The notes: generated by a model not told the origin, from the letters alone. DNA of 64,000 nt from Bacillus yapensis (GCF_005280205.1 NZ_SUND01000009.1:62001-126000), one strand, 5' to 3'; shown: positions 52,190-60,682, numbered from the stretch's first letter. Numbers and translations are program-made.

Positions 52190-53665
52190 TTATAGCCACT
52201 CAATTTCAATTGTTACTTCAGGAACCTCTGTTTTAGTATTATGATTTGCAATCGCATTTGTTGAAAACCAAATTTTTTTAATGAACGTTTTTAGGAAAGC
52301 ATTACACTCCTCTGGGTCAAGCATCTCTATCCTATCTATTACATCAATAATTTTTTCTAACCTTCTTTGTTCTTTTTCAGTGTTTTTTAAGTTTTTTATT
52401 TGAATATCCACTAATTCCAGCTGTTGCTTTACCTGTTTAATTTGTCTCTCATTCTCCTCACTCATTACAAGAAAATCACTCTTACTAATTTCGCCGTCTG
52501 CTCTCATTATTGTTAAATTTTTTTGTCTCTTTTCAAATTTTTCTAATTGCTTTCCTAAGGAATCGACTTGATTTTTTAATTTATTTTCTTCATCCGAAGT
52601 ATCAAGAGATTTTAATTTCTGAATTGCCTTTTCTAAGTCTACCTTCTTTTCTTTGACCTTATTAATCACATAATCTTCCACCGGAAGATATTTATGCCCC
52701 CTATCTCTGCAAGTATTATTGCTTATTTTATAACTACAAGATTTGATATAATCCGTTTCGTTTCCATCTATTTGGATATATCTTTTTCTTTCACAGCAAT
52801 TACAATAAATTAGGTTTTGTAGTTTTCGTGTTGCTTTCTTTTTGTTGAAAAATTTTCCTGCTGTGTTTTCTTCAAGTATTTTTTGCACCTCTAACCATTG
52901 TTGCTTTTCAATGATCGGTTCGTGTGCATTTTCAACGAAAACCTCATCAACAACTCTACCGTTTACCCTTCTACATGCTTGAACTACACCATAGTAAACA
53001 ACATTTCTTCTTAATGATGATATATGGGAGGAAGTTAAGACTTTTCCAATTCTACTTCTCCAACCTAGCGTATCTAATTGTTTGGCTATTTCATTCGCAC
53101 TAACTCTTTCTAATGTCTTTTGGAATATGTACCTAATTATTTTTGCTTCTTCTTCAACAATGACCAATCTTTGATTTTTGTCCTTTTCATATCCCAAGGG
53201 TGCCTTATTACTGTTTGTCCATCTACCTTGTTCTGCAGCAGCTAATCGACCTCGACTTAGACGTTTTTTGATTTGCTTATACTCAAAATTTGCCAACATT
53301 GCCTGGAACGAATATAACATCTCATTACTTTCCTGAGTAAGATCAATTGCCCCTTGGGGTGTCAAAATTTTTATGTCATTTGCTATTAGCATGGTTTTAA
53401 TTTGTTCTGCATAGGCATTGTCACGGGAAATCCGATCAATATCCATAACCAAAAGATAATCGTATTCATCTAATTTATTTAGCAATTGAGTTAATTGAGC
53501 TCTTTGAGTATTGATACCACTAGAAATTTCTTGATAAACGTCATAAGTCAAGTTATGTTGCTTTGCAAGTTTGACAAGAGCATTTCGATGATGTGTTAAA
53601 ATTTCCTCAATATCTAATTGTTCCTCATTCCTTGATAATCGTAAATAAATCGCAGCCAATGCCAT
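52190..53665 (-). CDS. Large serine recombinase (island integrase)
   Basis: The 491-residue protein has the catalytic resolvase domain (residues 1-140) with Ser11 in AIYLRLSRNEE and DRISRDNAYAEQI. The recombinase domain follows (about 160-260, LGYEKDKNQRLVI...), then a zinc ribbon with CNCC and C-x(7)-C, and a long coiled coil (about 355-440). It is an integrase of the SprA/SpoIVCA kind. The gene begins 66 bp inside the right attachment site and points inward, the usual place for the enzyme that inserted the element. GGGGGATAAGAA precedes the ATG. Confidence 0.93.
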   Translation of the reverse strand: MALAAIYLRLSRNEEQLDIEEILTHHRNALVKLAKQHNLTYDVYQEISSGINTQRAQLTQLLNKLDEYDYLLVMDIDRISRDNAYAEQIKTMLIANDIKILTPQGAIDLTQESNEMLYSFQAMLANFEYKQIKKRLSRGRLAAAEQGRWTNSNKAPLGYEKDKNQRLVIVEEEAKIIRYIFQKTLERVSANEIAKQLDTLGWRSRIGKVLTSSHISSLRRNVVYYGVVQACRRVNGRVVDEVFVENAHEPIIEKQQWLEVQKILEENTAGKFFNKKKATRKLQNLIYCNCCERKRYIQIDGNETDYIKSCSYKISNNTCRDRGHKYLPVEDYVINKVKEKKVDLEKAIQKLKSLDTSDEENKLKNQVDSLGKQLEKFEKRQKNLTIMRADGEISKSDFLVMSEENERQIKQVKQQLELVDIQIKNLKNTEKEQRRLEKIIDVIDRIEMLDPEECNAFLKTFIKKIWFSTNAIANHNTKTEVPEVTIEIEWL

Positions 53666-53730
53666 TTCTTATCCCCCTAATGTGTCATAATAAAATCATA
53701 ACACATGACCAATAATAATAGAAAGTTAAA

Positions 53731-53738
53731 ATCTGTTA
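53731..53738. repeat. Right attachment core
   Basis: ATCTGTTA, identical to 23684-23691; on the minus strand GGTAACAGATTTTAAC. Confidence 0.75.
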
Positions 53739-53814
53739 CCTTTCCAACCGTACCATAAATTGTGATCACGACTGTATCACCTATTTTAAATTTGGGTTTT
53801 TTCCTTTCTTTCAT
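53731..53814 (-). pseudogene. yodN: yodN, 5' part (first 28 codons)
   Basis: The ATG at 53814 follows AGGAGCTGGAGG and the frame reads MKERKKPKFKIGDTVVITIY, then GTVGKVTD up to the island junction. Beyond the junction it would continue only 17 codons into the island before a stop. In the restored gene the next codons are those at 23683 (VKWLDG). The promoter side of yodN is therefore on this side of the island. Confidence 0.85.
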
Positions 53815-53989
53815 AGCCTCCAGCTCCTAATGATGAGTCGTGAAATTTATACGATATTATATGCTCGATTAAGAAAATCCGTACGTTATATGTAGCTCCC
53901 ATTCTTTGGCAACACATCTTGCTACTGTTAAGAATCTTGCATATTTGAATCTCCAGTATGTAACTTTCTTTTAAATCACATGAAATACA

Positions 53990-54030
53990 AAAAAACAGAG
54001 CCTACATAAGTCATGTAGGCTCTAAAAATT
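53990..54030. terminator. Terminator of zagA
   Basis: AGAGCCTACAT and ATGTAGGCTCT pair perfectly; the minus strand continues with GTTTTTTTG. The stretch 53815-53989 holds only the upstream region of yodN. Confidence 0.9.
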
Positions 54031-54033
54031 CTA

Positions 54034-55233
54034 TTATACTGCGGAAGTAATGTTCCAATTGAAAGGATCACGCATGTCCTTCCAATTTTGCAGCATCTCT
54101 TCCTCAGTTAGCAAACAGCGGTCCAAAGATGATTTTACAAGTTCCTTATCCATCTCAATTCCGATTAGGACGATTTCGCTCTTACGATCACCGAATGTTT
54201 CATCCCAATCCTCTTTTAAAGTAGGTTCTTCTTCTAAATACTGAGCTTGTTGAGCTGCTGGCAAAGCGGCTACCCAATAGGAAACTGGCTCTAATTGTAC
54301 TGATGGACCCGCCTGGGAAAATAATAAAGCTAGATCATTCCTTGTTGCACACCATACAATTCCTTTTGCTCGAACAACATCTTCAGGCATTTCATCTACC
54401 CAACGATTAAATCTTTCAGAGTGAAAAGGGATTTGACTTCTATATACAAAGGAACTGATCCCATACTCTTCCGTTTCTGGTGTATGCTCAGGAGCTTCTA
54501 ATTCTTGGAGCCAGCCAGCCGATTCACTTGCTGTTTCGAAATCAAACAAGCCAGTATTAAGAACTGCTGAAGGTTCAATTTTCCCCTTTGTTGAACGGTA
54601 AAATTTAGCCGCTGGTTGAAGTTTTCTTAACAAAACCTCAAGCTGTTTTAATTCCTCTTCCTTCAACAAATCACATTTATTGAGAATTAACACATCACAA
54701 AACTCAATCTGGTCGATTAATAAATCAGCAACTGTTCGCTCATCTCCTTCTCCTGCAGCCTGGTTCCTTTCCAGAAGAAGATCTCCTGAGGCTAAGTCAT
54801 GCCAAAATCTATTTGCATCTACAACTGTCACCATTGTGTCCAATCTACAATGCTTCGTAAGATCAATTCCTAGCTCTTCATCAATATAGGAAAAAGTTTG
54901 AGCAACAGGCACTGGTTCACTAATCCCTGTAGATTCGATGACTATGTAATCGATATTCCCTAACTCCACAAGTCGTTCTACTTCTTTCAATAGGTCTTCT
55001 CTCAATGTGCAACAAATACACCCATTTGAGAGTTCTACAAGCTTTTCCTCAGTTCGATTTAAGCCTCCTCCTTGTTTCACTAACTCAGCATCCACATTAA
55101 TTTCGCTCATGTCATTAACAATAACTGCCACTCTTAACCCTTCGCGATTTTGAAGGATATGATTCAGCAATGTTGTTTTACCTGCCCCTAAATAACCACT
55201 TAATACTGTTACTGGAATTCGTTTGTCCGTCAT
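54034..55233 (-). CDS. zagA: Zinc-regulated GTPase metallochaperone (COG0523, YciC/ZagA type)
   Basis: The protein (399 residues) has Walker [13 protein letters not shown], the zinc-binding CxCC in [12 protein letters not shown], Walker [13 protein letters not shown] for guanine specificity and a CobW C-terminal domain. In Bacillus, Zur-controlled members help deliver zinc to folate-synthesis enzymes in deficiency. ATG 55233 follows AAAAGGAG; the upstream frame is not used. A Zur box lies 24 bp before the start, and the Zn-independent rpmG gene is next. Confidence 0.9.
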   Translation of the reverse strand: MTDKRIPVTVLSGYLGAGKTTLLNHILQNREGLRVAVIVNDMSEINVDAELVKQGGGLNRTEEKLVELSNGCICCTLREDLLKEVERLVELGNIDYIVIESTGISEPVPVAQTFSYIDEELGIDLTKHCRLDTMVTVVDANRFWHDLASGDLLLERNQAAGEGDERTVADLLIDQIEFCDVLILNKCDLLKEEELKQLEVLLRKLQPAAKFYRSTKGKIEPSAVLNTGLFDFETASESAGWLQELEAPEHTPETEEYGISSFVYRSQIPFHSERFNRWVDEMPEDVVRAKGIVWCATRNDLALLFSQAGPSVQLEPVSYWVAALPAAQQAQYLEEEPTLKEDWDETFGDRKSEIVLIGIEMDKELVKSSLDRCLLTEEEMLQNWKDMRDPFNWNITSAV

Positions 55234-55256
55234 ATTTAAATCTCCTTTTCGTTCAT

Positions 55257-55277
55257 AAATCAAAATCATTACGATTT
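55257..55277 (-). promoter_or_regulatory. Zur box of zagA
   Basis: An inverted repeat AAATCAAAAT, C, ATTACGATTT matches the Zur consensus (AAATCGTAAT-N-ATTACGATTT) with two changes in one arm. Confidence 0.75.
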
Positions 55278-55303
55278 ATTCGATAAAAAAATAGAAGCTA
55301 ATA

Positions 55304-55453
55304 TTATTTTGTCTCGCGATGTATCGTATACCGTTTTAGCCGAGGAGAGTATTTCCTTAGCTCAAGCCTTTCCGGATTATTGCGTTTATTCTTTGTAGTG
55401 ATATAATTCCGATCACCTGTTTCAGTGCATTGTAGAGTCACCTTTACACGCAT
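55304..55453 (-). CDS. rpmG: 50S ribosomal protein L33, zinc-independent paralogue
   Basis: The 49-residue protein reads [20 protein letters not shown] at its N-terminus and continues with the L33 pattern [20 protein letters not shown]. The usual two CxxC pairs are missing (CTET, and YSPRL for YCPRx), which defines the Zn-independent form. Such forms replace the zinc-binding L33 when zinc is scarce, freeing the metal. GAGGAGGTGATGTTA precedes the ATG. A Zur box lies 24 bp upstream. Confidence 0.93.
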   Translation of the reverse strand: MRVKVTLQCTETGDRNYITTKNKRNNPERLELRKYSPRLKRYTIHRETK

Positions 55454-55476
55454 TAACATCACCTCCTCAAAATTAT

Positions 55477-55497
55477 AAATCGAAATGATTACGATTT
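55477..55497 (-). promoter_or_regulatory. Zur box of rpmG
   Basis: AAATCGAAAT, G, ATTACGATTT is a 10-1-10 inverted repeat with one change from the Zur consensus. Confidence 0.85.
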
Positions 55498-55539
55498 ATA
55501 ATTTATCCTTAATTAATATATTTGTCAAGGAACGAAAAC

Positions 55540-55564
55540 AAAAAAACGCCAAAAGGCGTCATTT
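55540..55564 (-). terminator. Terminator of yozE
   Basis: GACGCC and GGCGT pair, then TTTTTTTG on the minus strand. Confidence 0.85.
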
Positions 55565-55783
55565 TCGTTCTGTCACGATATAAATTTCCCATGCTTCATC
55601 AAACACAACCATGCTCGGTAAATATTGTCCATTTAATTCTAAGTAATTACTCAGTTCATCATAATCTTCACTATTCTTTGGGAAGCTATGATCTTCATAG
55701 GCAGCATTAGCGAAATGGTTGATGGAATTTTGTGGTTTTGGATGTCTATATTTCATTAGAAAATGGTAGAAGGATTTGAGCAT
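55559..55783 (-). CDS. yozE: YozE family protein
   Basis: The 74-residue protein is mostly helical with SFYHFLMKYRHPKPQNSINH and AYEDHSFPKNSEDYDELSNY, both highly typical of YozE, and ends DEAWEIYI. Function unknown; the fold is a SAM-like helical domain. In B. subtilis it follows yodN, so its presence here, on the other side of the island, supports the split of yodN. Confidence 0.92.
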   Translation of the reverse strand: MLKSFYHFLMKYRHPKPQNSINHFANAAYEDHSFPKNSEDYDELSNYLELNGQYLPSMVVFDEAWEIYIVTERK

Positions 55784-55875
55784 TCAAACATTTCTCCCTT
55801 TGCTCATATTTTGACTACTACTATAACTTATCTACCATCTACACGTCTACTAGCAAGACCCACCAATTAACACGA

Positions 55876-55922
55876 TCAAAAATCAAAGTAATTCCTTTTT
55901 AGAAGTCTCGGTTTTTCCATCA
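55876..55922. repeat. Partial copy of the yokU 3' end
   Basis: About 46 bp are identical to the end of yokU at 57114-57159 (AAAATCAAAGTAATTCC... through TTTTTCCATCAA). It stands after the DUF4230 gene, as a duplicated gene tail. Confidence 0.8.
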
Positions 55923-55940
55923 ACTTATATTTTTTTCTCA

Positions 55941-56705
55941 TTAGTTAAACGTGACATTTATTGTATAATCAATATTCTTGAAAAATTCCTTTAAGACTTT
56001 TTCTGCATTGTTCTCTGCAGTTTCTAATAAACCAACAGAAATGGCATCTTGACGAATTTGGTCTTGTGCCTCAGCGGTCTTCTCAAACCCCTCATTCATT
56101 TTAGTATCAGTACGGAAAATCCCACCGTTTTCATAGGTTATTATTTTTTCCATCTGTAAGGATGGTTCCTGGATGAACTTTGCATGGGGAAGGGTAATAT
56201 CTATTTCTTTTGTGTCTTCATTTATAACCATGTCCTCAGAAGTAATTCCTTTCAAATCTACACCAGCAATAACCGTCCCAGGCACAATTAATAGTAGTTC
56301 CCGCTTTGTTCCTGGTAAATTTTTAGAGATGTCTTTCCCGAAGATCTTATTATCCTCTTCTTTTATAACCGCCTTAATATGAGCTTCAGCTGTTGCCAAT
56401 GTGGCTAGCTCTTGAACGTGTTCAACAAACGTGACAGACTTTTGTTTGAAGGTATTCCCCACAAATAGCCAAATCACTACTGAAGCAATGATTAAAATAG
56501 CAAAGACTGGTAAAATAATCTTCAATCTACTAGTTTTTAAGAATAACTTAAAAATTCCTTTCGGTGGAGAAAAAGTTCTTGAGTTATGATCCACTGCAAT
56601 AGTTGCAGCACTTTGCTGTTGTCCTTCCTTTAATTCTATTAATAGTCTTTCTAGCTGTGCAATTTTTTCGTCTTTTTCATCTATAATTTCTCTATTTGAA
56701 ACCAT
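55941..56705 (-). CDS. DUF4230 membrane protein
   Basis: From ATG 56705 (GGGGGGCG upstream) the product has 254 residues. It has an N-terminal coiled coil (EKDEKIAQLERLLIELKEGQ), one membrane helix (IILPVFAILIIASVVIWLFV) and an outside domain with FVEHVQELATLATAEAHIKA and IVPGTVIAGVDLKGI, which is the DUF4230 pattern. Function unknown. It lies between two yokU-like sequences and may have been inserted between yozE and yokU. Confidence 0.8.
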   Translation of the reverse strand: MVSNREIIDEKDEKIAQLERLLIELKEGQQQSAATIAVDHNSRTFSPPKGIFKLFLKTSRLKIILPVFAILIIASVVIWLFVGNTFKQKSVTFVEHVQELATLATAEAHIKAVIKEEDNKIFGKDISKNLPGTKRELLLIVPGTVIAGVDLKGITSEDMVINEDTKEIDITLPHAKFIQEPSLQMEKIITYENGGIFRTDTKMNEGFEKTAEAQDQIRQDAISVGLLETAENNAEKVLKEFFKNIDYTINVTFN

Positions 56706-56934
56706 TTTTTCGCCCCCCATTTTTACCATTACATTGCTTATTTTCAAAATTTGTCATAAATAATATGCTGTAATCTGTTCAATTAAACGTTGTTATGTAA
56801 ATTTTTGTTACTGCAAATATTCGACAAAATTCTATGAAATTCCTCCCAAAAAAATTAAAAATAGCACCCATCACTGAGTGCCGTTTGTAAGTGCAACGTA
56901 TGAAAAAAATTATAAACATTCTTCTTCAAAAATC

Positions 56935-57045
56935 TAGGTAATTCCTATAACTCCTCAAAACTTATCCAGATACCACTCTTTTTGGTATCCACTATAAACA
57001 ACTGATCCTCAATTTCCTTAAACTAAAATCTTGAATAAACCTTCT
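56935..57045. pseudogene. Degenerate yokU 3' remnant
   Basis: Stretches such as AAAAATCTAGGTAATTCC and CTGATCCTCAATTTCCTTA match parts of yokU (AAAAATCAAAGTAATTCC; TTGGTCCTCAATTTCTTTC) in the same order. The rest is too diverged to read. The remainder of 56706-57065 shows no gene. Confidence 0.5.
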
Positions 57046-57065
57046 CTAGTACTTGTTTTGATTGC

Positions 57066-57097
57066 CATACATACATACATACATACATACATACATA
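57066..57097. repeat. Tetranucleotide microsatellite (CATA)8
   Basis: Eight perfect CATA units stand 11 bp downstream of the yokU stop codon, in non-coding DNA. Confidence 0.95.
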
Positions 57098-57108
57098 ACT
57101 TAACCATG

Positions 57109-57390
57109 CTAAGAAAAATCAAAGTAATTCCTTTTTAGAAGTCTCGGTTTTTCCATCAATTCACGATAAGAAATGACTTTTTCTAATTCTTTTGTATTAA
57201 TTAGAAAGAGTTGGTCCTCAATTTCTTTCACGATGGAGTCTTCTTGATAAACCATCCCACATTCTAAGCAAACTACAGTTGGAGCCCCGGATATTTCTAT
57301 CGCCTTTGTACCATCTGGCAACTCCCAATAGACTGATTGCTCTTCTATACGAATTTCACCACTATTACACCATGCGCAGTTTTTACTCAT
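57109..57390 (-). CDS. yokU: YokU family zinc-finger protein
   Basis: The 93-residue protein begins MSKNCAWCNSGEIRIEEQSV and has a second pair CLECGMVY, the YgiT/MqsA-type zinc finger. The central YWELPDGTKAIEISGAPTVV is the YokU hallmark. Its start follows the kamA stop by two bases, with GAAGGAGG upstream, so it is co-transcribed with kamA from the sigma-54 promoter. Its role is unknown; the constant link with kamA suggests help in lysine use. Confidence 0.9.
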   Translation of the reverse strand: MSKNCAWCNSGEIRIEEQSVYWELPDGTKAIEISGAPTVVCLECGMVYQEDSIVKEIEDQLFLINTKELEKVISYRELMEKPRLLKRNYFDFS

Positions 57391-57392
57391 CC

Positions 57393-58808
57393 TTACGCCT
57401 CCTTCGTTTCTGAAGAAGACTTTTCATATTTTTCCTGTTGGGCTTTGAACTTTTTCTCCTTTAGTAAATCCCGTTTATCTCGTTTGTCCTTTAGAGAATG
57501 ATGATTCGGATCACTATTATACTGATCACGGCGATTCAAGCGTTCGATCCCTTCTGGAACTAAATTAAACTTCGTATCGTTCATTAAAGCGGAAATACCA
57601 ATGTTAGACCGCTTCTCCTCCATATCTGGATAAACCTCTTGGAAGTAGCCCTCTGCCGTTCCAGGAATATAATTTTCTGGCTCCGGATAAGTGGTAATGA
57701 CCCCTTCAAAGTTTCTTAACACGACTTTATCAGCACTTTGAGAAATTAAATAGTTCGGCTGTAACGCAATCTTCCCGCCACCACCAGGTGCATCACAAAC
57801 GAAAGTTGGCACCGCGTAGCCTGAAGTGTGTCCTCTAAGACCTTCAATAATTTCAAGGCCCTTCGAAACTGGAGCGCGGAAATGTCCAATTCCCTCTGAA
57901 AGGTCACATTGGTAAATATAATATGGGCGAACACGAATCTTCACTAAATCATGCATAAGCTTTTTCATGATTGGTACACTGTCATTAATGCCTGCAAGGA
58001 TAACAGACTGATTCCCAACGGGTACACCACTGTTTGCAAGCATCTCGCAAGCTCTTTTCGAATCCTCTGTAATCTCAATCGAAGTATTAAAATGTGTATT
58101 GAGCCAAATCGGATGATATTTTTTCAAAATATTGCAGAGATTCTCCGTTATTCGTTGTGGAAAAACAACCGGTGCACGCGTTCCAATGCGGATAATCTCC
58201 ACATGGTCAATTTCTCGTAAATTTTTCAATATATATTCTAAAATAGTGTCGTTAATTAATAGGCCATCCCCGCCTGAAATAAGAACATCTCTGACTTCAG
58301 GTGTGTTTCGAATATATCCTATCGCTTCATCAAGCTGTTTTTTTGGAACACCCATCCCAATCTGCCCGGAAAATCTTCTCCTTGTACAATAACGGCAGTA
58401 CATGGAGCATTGATTTGTGACGAGAAAAAGGACCCTATCTGGATAGCGATGTGTAAGTCCTGGTACTGGAGAGTCTTCGTCCTCATGTAGCGGGTCTTCT
58501 AAATCATACTTTGTTTTGTGAATCTCCTTCGAAATTGGTACAGACTGCATCCGAACAGGGCAACGCGGATCATCTGGATTCATCAAAGAAGCATAATATG
58601 GCGTAATGTTTAAGGGAATCGTTTTAGTAGATATGCGCACTCCTTCTTCTTCATCAGGTGTTAAATTGATCACTTTTTTCAAATCCTCTAATGTACGAAT
58701 TGTATTTGTTAACTGCCAGAGCCAATCATTCCATTGCTCCTCCGTTACATCCTTCCATAACTCAATGTCCTTCCAATGGCGCTTCGGTTTATATAAGGTT
58801 TGTTTCAT
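57393..58808 (-). CDS. kamA: Lysine 2,3-aminomutase
   Basis: KamA is a radical SAM, PLP-dependent enzyme converting L-alpha-lysine to L-beta-lysine. The cluster ligands are Cys134, Cys138 and Cys141 in NQCSMYCRYCTRRRF, and the PLP lysine region is PNYLISQSADKVVLRN near residue 345. The length of 471 and highly charged C-terminus match YodO. With AblB it makes N6-acetyl-beta-lysine, an osmolyte, or begins lysine breakdown. It has a sigma-54 promoter 37 bp upstream and GGGGGAT as ribosome site. Confidence 0.95.
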   Translation of the reverse strand: MKQTLYKPKRHWKDIELWKDVTEEQWNDWLWQLTNTIRTLEDLKKVINLTPDEEEGVRISTKTIPLNITPYYASLMNPDDPRCPVRMQSVPISKEIHKTKYDLEDPLHEDEDSPVPGLTHRYPDRVLFLVTNQCSMYCRYCTRRRFSGQIGMGVPKKQLDEAIGYIRNTPEVRDVLISGGDGLLINDTILEYILKNLREIDHVEIIRIGTRAPVVFPQRITENLCNILKKYHPIWLNTHFNTSIEITEDSKRACEMLANSGVPVGNQSVILAGINDSVPIMKKLMHDLVKIRVRPYYIYQCDLSEGIGHFRAPVSKGLEIIEGLRGHTSGYAVPTFVCDAPGGGGKIALQPNYLISQSADKVVLRNFEGVITTYPEPENYIPGTAEGYFQEVYPDMEEKRSNIGISALMNDTKFNLVPEGIERLNRRDQYNSDPNHHSLKDKRDKRDLLKEKKFKAQQEKYEKSSSETKEA

Positions 58809-58844
58809 CTACAAATCCCCCTACACTCTCATTTGTAGTAATTT

Positions 58845-58862
58845 ATGCAATAATCGTGCCAA
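58845..58862 (-). promoter_or_regulatory. Sigma-54 (-24/-12) promoter of kamA-yokU
   Basis: On the minus strand TTGGCACG, ATTA, TTGCAT equals the -24/-12 consensus. The adjacent gene encodes a sigma-54 activator, so the link is functional. The stretch between it and 58940 may hold activator sites. Confidence 0.88.
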
Positions 58863-58940
58863 TGTAGATGGGAGAAGGAAAGAACGGGTTCTTGCCTTTT
58901 ATTCTATAGGGTCTGTTATTGATGGTTGTTGATTTTTTGA

Positions 58941-59187
58941 TTTTCGACAGGTGTAGCCACTTAACCGGAGAAATTCCGTCTATTTCGAAAAAATAATGCT
59001 TATTAGGTGGAATAGGCGGAGATTTTCCACTTAATGACCTAATGAGTATTAAAATTATGAAAAATGTATAGCTTAACCGGAAAAATTCCTCTTATTCATA
59101 GAGAAATAGTTGAACTTCTTGTTTTAGCCGGAAATTTTCCGCCTATTTTTCAATGTTATAAATTCAACAGCCACCTTTAGCTGAGGA
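58941..59187. repeat. Dispersed intergenic repeat, copy 2
   Basis: Homologous over its length to 86-340. It keeps TTTTCGACA at the left, the units TTAACCGGAGAAATTCCG, AATAGGCGGAGATTTTCC (inverted), TTAACCGGAAAAATTCC and TTAGCCGGAAATTTTCCG, and the block TAGAGAAATAGTTGAA. It lies between the sigma-54 promoter of kamA and the regulator gene. Confidence 0.85.
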
Positions 59188-59192
59188 ATTTA

Positions 59193-59219
59193 TAAAAAAA
59201 ATGCCGATTATTCGGCATC
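59193..59219 (-). terminator. Terminator of the sigma-54 activator gene
   Basis: ATGCCGA and TCGGCAT pair and are followed on the minus strand by TTTTTTT. Confidence 0.9.
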
Positions 59220-60617
59220 CAAGATTTTATATTTTTGCAATTTGTATTGTAACGTTTGCCGGGGAATTTGTAGCACCTGAGCTGCTTGTTGAATATTTCC
59301 ACCCGTAGAAGTGAGAGCTTCTTCAATCAATTTCATTTCAAGCTGTTCTACCTTGTCGCGAAAAGATATAGACTTACGAGCTTCCTTACTCGGACTTTTC
59401 TGTTTATTGACATATTCCTTTAACATCATCGGCAAATCCTCTATCGTAAGTTTCGTCCCATCATAAACATTCATCATGTACTCGATCGTATGCTTCAATT
59501 CTCTTACATTTCCTGGCCATGAATAGTGGAAAAAGAGTTCCTGTACCTCTTCAGTTATTTCTACCTCGTTTTTATCTGGTTCATTAAACCGCATAATAAA
59601 ATGCTCAGTTAAGAAAGTAATATCTTCCTTTCGTTCACGTAATGGAACCAATTCAAACGTGAGTACATTTAAACGATAAAATAAGTCTGCCCGAATTTGT
59701 TTGTTCTCTAATGCTTTCTTAGGATGAACGTTCATAGCCGTAATCACTCTAACATCCACCTGAATATCCTTTGTAGCTCCCACTCTCCGAACGATTCCGT
59801 CCTCTAATACTCTTAAAAGCTTCGCCTGAAGATCAATCGGCATCGCATGAAGCTCATCCAAGAAAAGTGTTCCACCATCTGCGAGTTCAAATAGTCCCGG
59901 TCTATCAACTGCCCCCGTATAGCTTCCCTTCGATGTACCAAATAGAATGCTTTCAAGGAGATTTTCTGGAATAGCAGCACAATTTTGAGCAATAAATGGC
60001 TCAGCTCGTCGAGTGGATGCGTGGTGAATCCCTTGTACAAAGAGTTCCTTCCCTGTTCCACTTTCCCCAAAAACAAGAATAGGAGAGCGAGAGAGTGCTA
60101 ATTTTTCAGCTTCTTTTTTTATTTGAATAAAATATGGATTCTTCGTGAGTAGGTCATTTAAGGTGTAGGTAACTGTACTTTTGGTGTTTGAGGATTTCTT
60201 TTTGGATAGAAGCTTTTTTTGTAGGTCAACTAGTTGCTCTGATAATCTTTTCATCGAACTGTAGTCTTTGGCAATTTCCATGGCCCCAACTAACTTGTCC
60301 TCTACAAAGATCGGGAGAGTCGTATTCATCGTCTCAATCTTTTTGCCATAAGCGTTTGTGTAGCTCTGAGCCTGATTATATATGGCTTTTTCAGTTTCCA
60401 TTACTAATAGGAGTGTACTCGTGCTTTTGTTTAAAGAAGGAAATGCATGGAGTAATGGTTTTCCAATCACATCCCGAATATTCATACCATCATGTCTCGC
60501 AGCAACCTCATTGTAAAAGATCGTTATTCCTTCCGTATCAACGACATGTATACCTTCATCTATTCTTGATAAAATTGCTTTCAAGACTTCGTTCGAGATA
60601 GCAATTTCTTTCGTCAA
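59208..60617 (-). CDS. Sigma-54-dependent transcriptional activator (PAS-AAA-Fis)
   Basis: The protein (469 residues) has a PAS sensor (about 10-120, LSRIDEGIHVVDTEGITIFY). The AAA domain follows with Walker A GESGTGKE, the sigma-54 contact loop GSYTGA in place of GAFTGA, Walker B GGTLFLDE, and R-finger region RADLFYRLNV. A C-terminal Fis HTH (GGNIQQAAQVLQIPRQTLQY) ends the protein. Similar to RocR and other amino-acid catabolism activators. The TTG at 60617 has GGAGGTGAT upstream; the longer frame is not needed. It should drive kamA-yokU, perhaps sensing lysine or a product. Confidence 0.92.
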   Translation of the reverse strand: MTKEIAISNEVLKAILSRIDEGIHVVDTEGITIFYNEVAARHDGMNIRDVIGKPLLHAFPSLNKSTSTLLLVMETEKAIYNQAQSYTNAYGKKIETMNTTLPIFVEDKLVGAMEIAKDYSSMKRLSEQLVDLQKKLLSKKKSSNTKSTVTYTLNDLLTKNPYFIQIKKEAEKLALSRSPILVFGESGTGKELFVQGIHHASTRRAEPFIAQNCAAIPENLLESILFGTSKGSYTGAVDRPGLFELADGGTLFLDELHAMPIDLQAKLLRVLEDGIVRRVGATKDIQVDVRVITAMNVHPKKALENKQIRADLFYRLNVLTFELVPLRERKEDITFLTEHFIMRFNEPDKNEVEITEEVQELFFHYSWPGNVRELKHTIEYMMNVYDGTKLTIEDLPMMLKEYVNKQKSPSKEARKSISFRDKVEQLEMKLIEEALTSTGGNIQQAAQVLQIPRQTLQYKLQKYKILDAE

Positions 60618-60682
60618 GCCTATCACCTCCAACCATTGTGCCGAAAAATCGGCACTCATCTGCGAGAATTCGGCACTTTGTA

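Larger units (their letters stand above)
23684..53738. mobile_element. 30-kb genomic island inserted in yodN
   Basis: The island is bounded by the direct repeat ATCTGTTA at 23684-23691 and 53731-53738. It interrupts yodN in frame, and carries a large serine recombinase 66 bp inside the right end. The left portion is a phage-like module (small terminase, DnaB helicase, replication protein). The rest is sporulation cargo mixed with IS110, IS91-like and group II intron sequences. Flanking genes follow the B. subtilis order across the insertion. Length between the repeats is about 30.05 kb. Confidence 0.85.

Noticed and set aside
57066-57097. CRISPR-like array
   Set aside because: The repeats are four bases long without spacers; it is a microsatellite. 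No CRISPR array is visible in the window.
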